DNA from: Lachnospiraceae bacterium
Lineage (GTDB): Bacteria; Bacillota; Clostridia; Lachnospirales; Lachnospiraceae
NCBI GenBank assembly: GCA_024696005.1
Contig: JAILHF010000043.1
Location: 1-41,866, forward strand
Reading direction: 5' to 3'
Length of the DNA stretch: 41,866 nt
The position numbers and the translations under genes were made by a program. Below the pieces are notes generated by a model. The model made no database searches, was not told the DNA's origin, and saw nothing but the letters and a program-made list of their open reading frames with translations. Below are positions 17,676 through 24,482 of this stretch, piece by piece. The stretch's first letter is position 1. Each line of letters begins with the position of its first letter.

Positions 17676-17984
17676 TCAATTATTCAGTCGCACCTTGCAG
17701 GCGACCGGGGTCATGGATGTATATCCCCCGGAAACAGACTGCATGACGATAAATACGATCAATGCCAAAAACGGCACGACCACCGAAGCCACCGCTCCGC
17801 CGCCAAGCTGCCGGAGCTGATCGCGGCACAGCTGCAGGCAGGCACAGATCGCGCAATCATCATCGTCGCACTGATGCCCCGCCTCAACGCACAAAAAAGC
17901 AAGAGAAAAGAGCACGGCAAAAAGCAGCACGAATGCCGCAAGTCTCTTTATGCAGTTTTCGATCCTGCGATCCTTTGCCTTCAC
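17676..17984 (-). CDS. Small Cys-rich membrane protein in the zinc operon
   Basis: 102 residues from GTG 17984, which has GGAG 8 nt upstream and starts 20 bp after the zur stop; an ATG at 18044 would overlap zur by 40 bp. Layout: a basic N-terminus, a hydrophobic helix (LAAFVLLFAVLFSLAFLCV), a metal-ligand cluster HQCDDDDCAICACLQLC, a second helix (VVVPFLALIVFIVMQ), and a short tail. One His and five Cys within 17 residues, beside zur and znuA, suggest binding or sensing of zinc at the membrane. This is an inference; I know no named family. 162 bp separate it from znuA, with no terminator seen. Confidence 0.75.
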   Translation of the reverse strand: MKAKDRRIENCIKRLAAFVLLFAVLFSLAFLCVEAGHQCDDDDCAICACLQLCRDQLRQLGGGAVASVVVPFLALIVFIVMQSVSGGYTSMTPVACKVRLNN

Positions 17985-18004
17985 TTTTCTTTCTCCAAAC
18001 ACTG

Positions 18005-18448
18005 CTACGACAGCAATTCCTTTTCTTTTCTTTCCTTTGCGCAATCATCACACAATCCGAAGAATACCGTACGTCTTACATCCAGCACAAAGGCATGATC
18101 CCGGTACAGATGATCCCGGATCGCCATCATCTCGTCGCAATGCAGATGGATCAGCTTTCCGCAGCCCTCGCATTTGCAATGATAGCAATGCTCCACATCT
18201 TCACAGGCACCGGTTCCCACATATTCAAAACAGGCCGGGCTTCCTGCGTCGATCGTATACTTTTTCAGGATCCCTTCGTCCACAAGGCTCTCCAGATGAC
18301 GGTAGATCGTGGACTGACCGATGCCGTCCCCACGGGAACGGAAATACTCGCACACATCATTCGCTGTGATGTGCACGCCGGATACCCCCTCCAGATAACT
18401 CAGGAGGATCTCTCTCTGCTTTGTTTTATACTTCGGACGTGAACTCAT
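18005..18448 (-). CDS. zur: Fur-family metalloregulator, probably Zur
   Basis: 147 residues from ATG 18448 (GTGGAGGAAGA before it), the normal Fur length. The N-terminal winged helix contains ITANDVCEYFRSRGDGIGQSTIYRHLESLVDEG. The C-terminal dimer domain has the structural zinc site C93-EG-C96 and C133-DD-C136, plus His/Cys ligands in EHCYHCKC (87-93) and HLHCDE. Being first in an operon with znuABC argues for zinc rather than iron. Three 7-1-7 inverted repeats around its promoter suggest that it represses its own operon when zinc is sufficient. PerR or Fur is less likely. Confidence 0.9.
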   Translation of the reverse strand: MSSRPKYKTKQREILLSYLEGVSGVHITANDVCEYFRSRGDGIGQSTIYRHLESLVDEGILKKYTIDAGSPACFEYVGTGACEDVEHCYHCKCEGCGKLIHLHCDEMMAIRDHLYRDHAFVLDVRRTVFFGLCDDCAKERKEKELLS

Positions 18449-18471
18449 TCTTCCTCCACCCTCAAATAAAA

Positions 18472-18486
18472 CGGGAACGATTCCCG
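18472..18486. promoter_or_regulatory. Predicted Zur box 1
   Basis: CGGGAACGATTCCCG, a 7-1-7 repeat with one mismatch, in the leader between the zur promoter and the start codon. Its centre is 24 bp from that of box 2. Confidence 0.75.
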
Positions 18487-18495
18487 CTTTTAATC

Positions 18496-18510
18496 CGGGA
18501 ACCGTTCCCA
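18496..18510. promoter_or_regulatory. Predicted Zur box 2, at the transcription start
   Basis: CGGGAACCGTTCCCA, 7-1-7 with only the outermost pair mismatched. It begins directly after the -10 box and so covers the expected start point near 18504. Confidence 0.78.
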
Positions 18511-18539
18511 ATTATAGACATCACTCCTTTTTTTGTCAA
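18511..18539 (-). promoter_or_regulatory. Consensus sigma-A promoter of the zur-znu operon
   Basis: A perfect TTGACA (18539-18534), 17 bp and TATAAT (18516-18511) on the minus strand. Such a strong promoter needs repression, which fits the three flanking boxes. Confidence 0.92.
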
Positions 18540-18545
18540 GGAAAT

Positions 18546-18560
18546 CGGGAATCATTCCCG
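18546..18560. promoter_or_regulatory. Predicted Zur box 3, upstream of the -35
   Basis: CGGGAATCATTCCCG is a perfect 7-1-7 inverted repeat, 6 bp upstream of the -35 box. Its core GAATNATTC is shared with known Fur/PerR-family sites. Its centre is 50 bp from box 2. Confidence 0.8.
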
Positions 18561-18578
18561 AAAAAGTTTTTTCTTTTT

Positions 18579-19508
18579 TCATAGCCGGGTAATAAGCGCC
18601 ACGCAGGGCATCGTAGCAACCGACAGCAGGGTCGTAAGGGCAACGCCTTTGGAAGCCAGATCGTATTCCCCGTCATACTGCTGGGCCAGCATGGCCGTCA
18701 TGCTTCCCACCGGAGTCGCCAGCATGACCATGCATACCGCCCTGGTTCTGTCATCCAGCCCTAACAGGCCCAGAAGAAACACCCCGGCCACCGGGATCAG
18801 GAGCTGCTTGATCAGTGAAAACAGCAGGATCTTCTTATCCGTAAGCAATTCCCGGATCTTCATTTTTGCCAGGGAATCCCCGATCACGATCATGGACAGC
18901 GGAGCCGTCAGAGCGCTCAGGGAGCTGACCGTACTTTCCAGAAATCCCGGCACGCGGATCCTGCCAAGGTAGAGGATGATCGTAAGGATACAGGCGATCA
19001 CACCGATGTTAAAGATCTTGCCGATGCTCAGCTTTTCCCTCTCTCCGTCTCCCTGTTTATCTCCTTTTTTCATCAAGGCGATCCCCCAGGTATAGATCAG
19101 CACATTATAGGGGATCACAAAGAAGGACGCATACAGGAGCGCTTCGCTGCCGTATACCGCCGAGATCAGCGGGAAGCCCATAAAGCCGATATTAGAAAAG
19201 ACCGTCATCACCCGGAAGGTTCCGTACTCGTGCTTTTTCAGACGCAGGATCCTGACAAAAGGCCAGGAGATCAGGATCAGGAAGACATACATTCCCAGCG
19301 ATACGGCTGCCAGCGTCAGCAAGTCTCTGCCTTCCACGACCGTCGCCTTGTTCATTCCGGCTGACAGGATCAGCGCCGGGTTGGAGACATTGACCACGAT
19401 CTTCGACAGCACACTGCTGCCCTCGTCCGTGATCAAGCCCCTTTTCCGGCAGATGAGGCCGATCAGCATGATCAGAAACAGGATTGTCATTTGCTGTAAC
19501 AGGATCAT
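18579..19508 (-). CDS. AEC-family transporter (auxin efflux carrier/malate permease type)
   Basis: 309 residues, usual length. About ten hydrophobic segments are arranged as two five-helix halves split by a hydrophilic loop (MKKGDKQGDGEREKLS). Motifs typical of the family are NVSNPALILS in the first half and ATPVGSMTAMLAQQYDGE in the second. Bacterial members move dicarboxylates or other organic acids. It is the last gene of the long operon, starting 9 bp after the FAD oxidase-like gene. It may export an acidic end product or import a co-substrate; this is an inference. Confidence 0.85.
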   Translation of the reverse strand: MILLQQMTILFLIMLIGLICRKRGLITDEGSSVLSKIVVNVSNPALILSAGMNKATVVEGRDLLTLAAVSLGMYVFLILISWPFVRILRLKKHEYGTFRVMTVFSNIGFMGFPLISAVYGSEALLYASFFVIPYNVLIYTWGIALMKKGDKQGDGEREKLSIGKIFNIGVIACILTIILYLGRIRVPGFLESTVSSLSALTAPLSMIVIGDSLAKMKIRELLTDKKILLFSLIKQLLIPVAGVFLLGLLGLDDRTRAVCMVMLATPVGSMTAMLAQQYDGEYDLASKGVALTTLLSVATMPCVALITRL

Positions 19509-19517
19509 GATCTGTTC

Positions 19518-20702
19518 TCACTTTGCAAAACGTGCGAAATCCAGACTGCTGATATCAAAATCGGTATCCTCGCCCAGAACGATGTGCGCCATCTGCTTTC
19601 CGGTGAAAGGCGAGAAGCAGATCCCGTCCCCTTCATGACCGGCACAGATATAAAAGCCCGGAACCGAATCCACATCCGAAACGATGGGAAGATGATCCAC
19701 CACAAAAGGCCGCACGCCCGAATAGGTCCGGATACACTTGATATCCGCAAGCTCGGGGTAGAAACGCATCGCTCTTTCGCAGATCGCCTTAACGGTCTCG
19801 ATCTCGGTCCGTGTGTCAAAGCCCCTGAACAAACGGTTGCCGCCCACCAGCAGGTTGCAGGCCTTCGTATACTCCAGGTTAAAGGCGATATTCTGGTCCT
19901 CCACAAGTTTGCTCACATTCCGCTTAAAATTGATCCCGTCAAACTTGGACATCATATAGCCGTATTCCAGGATCTTGTTATTGCAGAGACGCTCGCTCTT
20001 TTCAGAAACAAGGTTAGTCCCCTTTCTCGGTTCGATGGGAATATCCAGCCCCACCAGCTTCCCGATCTCCGGAGCCCATACTCCGGCGCAGTTGATGATC
20101 CGTTTCGTCTTAATAGTCCCGTGATCCGTTTCGATGGAGCTCACGGCATTTGTCTTCGGATCCAGATCGATCTTTTTGATATCACAGTAGGTGATCACAT
20201 CCAGTCCCAGTTTTTTTCCTTCCTCCACAAAGGCAAAGCATACCTTGTAGGGGCTCACCGCGATACAGCCCGAGGGCGGCGTATAGAGCGCGCCGTAGAT
20301 ATCCCTGGAGATATGGGGCTCCATCTCACACAATTCCTTATTCTCCACCATCCTGAGCGGATAACCGTCTGCGTTCTGCTTTCGCATATACTCCGATGCC
20401 GCCTCAAATTCCGGCTCGGTCTCACATACATAGAGGCAGCCCTTGCGTTCAAACTCAAAATCAAAATCGAATTTCTTTGCAAGCTCCTCGTAATAATCGA
20501 TACTGTACTGTCCCATTTTGGTATCGATACCGGGCTGCTTATCGCAGATCAGTCCCACCGCATCACAATGGCTGGAGGAACCGCTTGCGATATCGCCTTT
20601 TTCCAGTAACATGGTCTTCAGGCCTCTTTCGGCAAGGTGATAGGCGACAGAAGTGCCTATGGCCCCGGCACCGATCACAACCGCATCATATTCTACAGAC
20701 AT
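19518..20702 (-). CDS. FAD-dependent amine/D-amino-acid dehydrogenase, DAO-family subunit
   Basis: 394 residues. Rossmann motif GAGAIGTSVAYHL at 11-23, followed by LLEKGDIASGSSSH. It is a DAO-family flavoprotein like the beta subunits of D-hydroxyproline dehydrogenase (LhpB), HcnC, opine oxidase OoxB, and heterotetrameric proline/sarcosine dehydrogenases. The C-terminus has the typical SGVRPFVVDHLPIV and CAGHEGDGICFSP segments. In such complexes this subunit oxidises a secondary or D-amine to an imine and passes electrons to the Fe-S/FAD subunits, here encoded by the next four genes upstream. It starts 12 bp after the BFD-domain gene. The substrate is unknown. Confidence 0.88.
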   Translation of the reverse strand: MSVEYDAVVIGAGAIGTSVAYHLAERGLKTMLLEKGDIASGSSSHCDAVGLICDKQPGIDTKMGQYSIDYYEELAKKFDFDFEFERKGCLYVCETEPEFEAASEYMRKQNADGYPLRMVENKELCEMEPHISRDIYGALYTPPSGCIAVSPYKVCFAFVEEGKKLGLDVITYCDIKKIDLDPKTNAVSSIETDHGTIKTKRIINCAGVWAPEIGKLVGLDIPIEPRKGTNLVSEKSERLCNNKILEYGYMMSKFDGINFKRNVSKLVEDQNIAFNLEYTKACNLLVGGNRLFRGFDTRTEIETVKAICERAMRFYPELADIKCIRTYSGVRPFVVDHLPIVSDVDSVPGFYICAGHEGDGICFSPFTGKQMAHIVLGEDTDFDISSLDFARFAK

Positions 20703-20714
20703 ATCTCATACCTC

Positions 20715-20999
20715 CTATTCCACACTGCCCTTCGCCAGATCGCCGAAAGCGATCGGCCTGATGGGGGGTCTGGCGGAAGATGTTCCGGTCTCCCAGGGCT
20801 TCACTCCCAGTTCCTGGGCCAGGATCTGCTGAACCATCTTTTCGCATGTTCTGCCCTGACACAAGCCCATTCCGGCTCTTACCCGCCGTTTCACGCCGAC
20901 CACATCCCGTGCGCCCTGACGGATCGCTTCTTTAATCTCCGCCACTGTCACTTCCTCACAACGACAAACGATCATATCATCACTGAAAAACTCTCCCAT
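20715..20999 (-). CDS. BFD-like [2Fe-2S] protein, split-off domain of an amine dehydrogenase alpha subunit
   Basis: 94 residues with the BFD-type cluster pattern Cys12-x-Cys14 (VCRCEEV) and Cys47-x4-Cys52 (GLCQGRTC), plus the helical EIKEAIRQGARDVVGVKRRVRAGMG region. In HcnB, OoxA and LhpE-type subunits this domain is normally fused to the C-terminus of the FAD subunit; here it is a separate gene. It follows the ferredoxin-like gene with 1 bp between them, which points to tight coupling. Role: electron transfer within the dehydrogenase. Confidence 0.87.
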   Translation of the reverse strand: MGEFFSDDMIVCRCEEVTVAEIKEAIRQGARDVVGVKRRVRAGMGLCQGRTCEKMVQQILAQELGVKPWETGTSSARPPIRPIAFGDLAKGSVE

Positions 21000-21000
21000 A

Positions 21001-21507
21001 TCAATCCGCCTCCTGTAAACGCCGGATGCTTCTCACATCATCCGCGTATTCTTTGGGTATCTCAACCGTTACTACCGGCGTATGATCAAACGCGGCAGGG
21101 TTCAGGACCTTTACAACCTTTGCCTCGCATACCGGCTCCCCTTTCCGGTTCACCGCCGTTACCGCCATGTCCTGCTCCGGAACAGGCATGTACTCGTAAG
21201 GAAAGGAAACGGTCGCCGTAGTTTCCGAGTACGCTTTATTCACAACGAATATGGCAAGTCCCGGACACTTCGACACGCACACACCGCAGCCGGTGCATTT
21301 TTCATGCGAGCACTGCGGAAGATTCGTGATCGGATCCCCGATACGGATCGCCCCGAAACGGCATGCCGCTTCACAGGGATTGCAGGGGATCTCCTGGACA
21401 CATTCGATCACGGCAACCGGCCCTTTTTGATAACGTTCCTCCGAAGGCAGCTTTTGAAGCTCGCGTAATTCCTCCGGTTCCAGATAACCTGTATTGATCA
21501 ATGACAT
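21001..21507 (-). CDS. Ferredoxin-like protein with two [4Fe-4S] motifs
   Basis: 168 residues. Nine Cys lie between 36 and 81: Cys36, IPC42-NPC45-EAAC49, then C66-x4-C71-TGC74-GVC77-VSKC81-PG. The second set is a classical [4Fe-4S] motif and the first is a plausible second cluster. The C-terminal half has no cofactor motif. The protein sits between the NAD/FAD subunit and the BFD protein. It probably extends the electron chain of the dehydrogenase towards a ferredoxin or NAD. The LhpBEF complexes I know of lack such an extra subunit. Confidence 0.87.
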   Translation of the reverse strand: MSLINTGYLEPEELRELQKLPSEERYQKGPVAVIECVQEIPCNPCEAACRFGAIRIGDPITNLPQCSHEKCTGCGVCVSKCPGLAIFVVNKAYSETTATVSFPYEYMPVPEQDMAVTAVNRKGEPVCEAKVVKVLNPAAFDHTPVVTVEIPKEYADDVRSIRRLQEAD

Positions 21508-21519
21508 TTGGCATCCCTC

Positions 21520-22656
21520 CTACTCCATCTCAACCGCGGTTCCGATCTTTTCTTCATATTCCGCCAGGATATTATTTTTCTCGATCTGTCTTCTTTCCCC
21601 GAAGGGTCCCATCCGCAATGCTTCCAGACGGCCCCAGATCTCGATACGCTTCTTTTCCGCTTCGCTCTCCCCGATCAGGCCGAGGGATTCCACCGCCGAT
21701 ATCCCGGCAATCCTTCCCTCCTCCAATGCGGTGTTGGCCTCCTCGACTCCCGTCGCATCACCTGCCACATATACACCTGCCCTGGAGGTTTCCATACGGT
21801 CATTATGCAGGGGGATGAATCCGCCAAAGGGGCCGTTAAAGGTAAGCTGACACTTCTCCAGCTTCACCATATCCGTTGCAGGTTTCAAGCCTGCTCCGAT
21901 GGTCACGGTATCGGCTTCGATCTCCTGCTCGGTTCCCGGAATGGGTTGGAAATGATCATCCACTTTGGCGATCACCACCTTACATACCGTTCCGTCTTCC
22001 CCCGGGACTGCCTCCACTACCGTATGCTGTGTATAGATCGGTACACCTGCCCTGCGGATCTTTGCTGCATGAACCGCGTAGCCGCCGATCTTCGGAGCCG
22101 CTTCGACCAGCGCCACCACATCGCAGCCCGCCTGCATCAGCTGATAGGAAACGATCAGTCCCACATTTCCGGATCCCACCATAACGATCTTTTTTCCGGG
22201 CTTTACATGATTCACATTGATCATGGTCTGTGCCGCTCCGGCTCCCATCACGCCCGGTGTGGTCCAGCCCTTGAATCTCACCACATTCTCACTGGCACCC
22301 GTGGCGATGATCAGCTTTTTAGCCCTCATGGTGATCACTTCCTTATTCCCGCCATCCGTGCCCTTTTCGATGGCGATCAGATTTCCCGGGAATGCACCGA
22401 TCACCGTGCTCTGCAGCCAGATCTCCACGCCAGCCTCTTCCGCTTCCGCAAGAAGCATCTTTCCGATCTCAAAGCCCCGGGTACCCGAACGGTGTGCGCT
22501 TGATCCGAAGAACTTATGGATCTGCTTAAACAACTGTCCGCCGGGCTTCATGTTCAGGTCCACCAGCAACACATCGGCTCCCGCCTTTGCCGCTTCAATG
22601 GAAGCTGCAAGTCCCGCCGGCCCTGCTCCTACTACTACCACATCTCTTTCCAACAT
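21520..22656 (-). CDS. FAD/NAD-dependent oxidoreductase, alpha-type subunit of amine dehydrogenase (no BFD tail)
   Basis: 378 residues from ATG 22656; GGAG lies 10 nt upstream, and GTG 22665 is too close to it. Two Rossmann folds are seen: GAGPAGLAASIEAAKAG near the N-terminus and VGSGNVGLIVSYQLMQAG in the middle. An FAD-binding segment GVYVAGDATGVEEANTALEEG is near the end. It resembles the HcnB/OoxA/LhpE and sarcosine oxidase alpha-like proteins, but stops where their BFD-like [2Fe-2S] domain would begin; that domain is encoded separately at 20715-20999. It probably transfers electrons from the substrate-oxidising subunit to NAD(P) or another carrier. Confidence 0.87.
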   Translation of the reverse strand: MLERDVVVVGAGPAGLAASIEAAKAGADVLLVDLNMKPGGQLFKQIHKFFGSSAHRSGTRGFEIGKMLLAEAEEAGVEIWLQSTVIGAFPGNLIAIEKGTDGGNKEVITMRAKKLIIATGASENVVRFKGWTTPGVMGAGAAQTMINVNHVKPGKKIVMVGSGNVGLIVSYQLMQAGCDVVALVEAAPKIGGYAVHAAKIRRAGVPIYTQHTVVEAVPGEDGTVCKVVIAKVDDHFQPIPGTEQEIEADTVTIGAGLKPATDMVKLEKCQLTFNGPFGGFIPLHNDRMETSRAGVYVAGDATGVEEANTALEEGRIAGISAVESLGLIGESEAEKKRIEIWGRLEALRMGPFGERRQIEKNNILAEYEEKIGTAVEME

Positions 22657-22682
22657 ATTGATCACGCTCCAATCCGATACTG

Positions 22683-22988
22683 TTATTTAAGACCATCCTG
22701 CGTCTTGATCACCATTCCCTCTTTTACCGGGGTGATACAGGTCCTTACATTTGCCTTACCGTCTACTACCATGGAGCAGTCCGAGCACTGTCCGATACCG
22801 CAAAACAATCCTCTCGGTTCATGCTTCTTCACCGTATACCGGTTGATCTTTATCCCGCTCGCCAATAAAGCGGAAAGGATCGGCTCCCCTTCATAAGCCT
22901 CGATCTCTTTATCGTCTACCGTTATCTTTACCGTCCTTCCGGTCTTTTTCACATCAAGAATACAATGTTGATCCACTCTGTCGGACAT
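22683..22988 (-). CDS. [2Fe-2S] ferredoxin-like small subunit (Fer2_4, HcnA/LhpF type)
   Basis: 101 residues from ATG 22988 (GGAGGTGCTGGT before it). Plant-type cluster ligands are Cys63, Cys68, Cys71 and Cys84 (LFCGIGQCSDC...RTC), within the Fer2_4 pattern found in the gamma subunits of hydroxyproline dehydrogenase and in HcnA. It lies 26 bp before the FAD/NAD subunit gene and probably forms one complex with it. Confidence 0.88.
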   Translation of the reverse strand: MSDRVDQHCILDVKKTGRTVKITVDDKEIEAYEGEPILSALLASGIKINRYTVKKHEPRGLFCGIGQCSDCSMVVDGKANVRTCITPVKEGMVIKTQDGLK

Positions 22989-23000
22989 ACCAGCACCTCC

Positions 23001-23089
23001 CTTTTGCAATAACAGCCCGGGTCAGCCGACCCCTTTGCCGGCTGTAGCCCGGGCCGGAAAACAACTGTTCCTTTATGCAAGAACAGCCG
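23001..23089. repeat. Inverted repeat flanked by short direct repeats, between RidA and the Fer2 gene
   Basis: CCCGGG-T-CAGCC (23016-23027) pairs with GGCTG-TAG-CCCGGG (23040-23053). Similar sequences of about 18 bp (cttttgcaataacagccc at 23001 and ctttatgcaagaacagccg at 23071) flank it as direct repeats. This is the only sizeable gap inside the operon. It could be an RNA stem that adjusts downstream expression, or an old insertion scar. Confidence 0.5.
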
Positions 23090-23453
23090 TAAATTCCATC
23101 TCAACAAGACATCCGTCCACCATCTTTACACACTGGGTGCAGCAACGGGCCGGGAAATTTCCCTCTTCAAAATAGGTCCGGTATACGGCGTTCATCTCCG
23201 GGATCAGGTTGATATCGGAAATATAGATCGTGACTCTCGCCACATCCGCCATGGAGGCACCTGCCGCTTCCAGAACTGCCTTGGCATTCTCCATCGTAGC
23301 TTTGGTCTGCTCGGTCATACCGCCGGGAACCATCTCCCCGCTCACATCCGTTCCGATCTGTGTAGTAAAGACCATATTACCGATCTTGACACCCAGGGCA
23401 TACGGCCCGTGGCACTCTCCGCACTTTTCACTTGTGATCTGTGTTCTTCCCAT
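23073..23453 (-). CDS. RidA/YjgF/YER057c-family enamine/imine deaminase
   Basis: 126 residues, normal length. Family segments GPYALGVKIGNMVFTTQIG, TKATMENAKAVLEAAGASMADVARVTIYISD and FPARCCTQCVKMVDGCLVEMEF are present, with the substrate-binding Arg in PAR. RidA proteins hydrolyse reactive enamines/imines released by PLP enzymes or amine oxidases. Placement beside an amine dehydrogenase and an aminotransferase fits that role. Confidence 0.9.
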   Translation of the reverse strand: MGRTQITSEKCGECHGPYALGVKIGNMVFTTQIGTDVSGEMVPGGMTEQTKATMENAKAVLEAAGASMADVARVTIYISDINLIPEMNAVYRTYFEEGNFPARCCTQCVKMVDGCLVEMEFTAVLA

Positions 23454-23479
23454 AACTTTATCCTCCTTGTTTTTGAATG

Positions 23480-24472
23480 CTAAAAGATGATATTCACATC
23501 TTTGTTAACCAATGTACTGGGTACCGTTTTCTTTGAGAAACGCTGTACAAGCTGGTCCAGCGCTCTCTTCCTTCCGTCATAGAACGAGTCTTCGGAAACA
23601 AATGCCGCATGGGGCGTGATCACCACATTTTCCAGGCCGAAGAGCTCCGAGGTTTCGTTCGTCTCGTCTTCGATCACATCGATGCCGGCTCCTTTGATCG
23701 TTCCCGCCTTCAGGGCTGCGACCAGCGCTGCTTCATCTACTACGGATCCTCTGGCCGTATTGATCAGGAAAGCCTCTTTCTTCATCATAGCCAGTTCCTT
23801 TTCCCCGATCAGGTGATAGGTAACATCCTTGATCAACGGGCAGTGGAGGGAAACAAAATCCGACTCCTTCAAAAGTTCCTCCAGACTTTCCGCTTTTTCA
23901 CAACCGTACTCCGCCAGATACTCTTTCGTCTTAGTGGGAGCATATACCAGGATCTTCAGACCGAAGGCTTTCAATAAGGGAACCATCTTTTTGGGTATCT
24001 CTCCGAAGAAGACCATACCAAAGGTCTTACCCGTGATCCGGTAGGTTTTGTAGCCCAGCAGCGGATCCCACTTACCGGCACGGACGCTCCGGTCCAGGAA
24101 GGTGATCTTTCTGACCAGATCGATCATCATTCCCACGGCATGCACGGATACTTCCTCCGCACAGAAGCCCGGGATATTGGTCACGGAGATTCCCTTTTCC
24201 GTAGCTGCCGTGATATCCACATTGTTGTAACCGATGGACTGCAGGGAAACCTGTTTCAGGGAAGGACAGGCATCCATCACTTCCCTTGTAACGGATTCGT
24301 ACTCCACAACCAGACCTTCCGCCTGTACCTCATTGATATGGGATACAAAATTCTTCGTCCCTTCCGGATCCTTGATCTCGATCAATTCGATATCCGTGAT
24401 CCCCCATTCCTTCAGCATCCTGTTTTCATAATCCAGGTTATCGTCGATGTTGTAGTACAATACCTTTGTCAT
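23480..24472 (-). CDS. D-2-hydroxyacid dehydrogenase family protein with unusual nucleotide-binding loop
   Basis: 330 residues from ATG 24472 (GAGGTGAAGATC before it). The catalytic set is visible: Arg241 (INTARGSVVDE), acidic residue near 268-270 (DVIEDE) and His288 (ITPHAAF). At the dinucleotide fold, where the family has GxGxxG, the sequence reads GMVFFGEIPKKM (152-163), so two of the three glycines are missing. NAD binding may be altered. The family reduces 2-oxo acids (glyoxylate, hydroxypyruvate, pyruvate) to D-2-hydroxy acids. It begins 10 bp after the aminotransferase gene and might reduce a keto acid made by this pathway. Confidence 0.85.
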   Translation of the reverse strand: MTKVLYYNIDDNLDYENRMLKEWGITDIELIEIKDPEGTKNFVSHINEVQAEGLVVEYESVTREVMDACPSLKQVSLQSIGYNNVDITAATEKGISVTNIPGFCAEEVSVHAVGMMIDLVRKITFLDRSVRAGKWDPLLGYKTYRITGKTFGMVFFGEIPKKMVPLLKAFGLKILVYAPTKTKEYLAEYGCEKAESLEELLKESDFVSLHCPLIKDVTYHLIGEKELAMMKKEAFLINTARGSVVDEAALVAALKAGTIKGAGIDVIEDETNETSELFGLENVVITPHAAFVSEDSFYDGRKRALDQLVQRFSKKTVPSTLVNKDVNIIF

Positions 24473-24482
24473 GATCTTCACC

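Noticed and set aside
18546-18560. The inverted repeat after the AEC gene as its terminator
   Set aside because: On the minus strand it is followed by ATTTCCTTGACA rather than a T-run, and its sequence matches the two other boxes, so an operator is the better reading.
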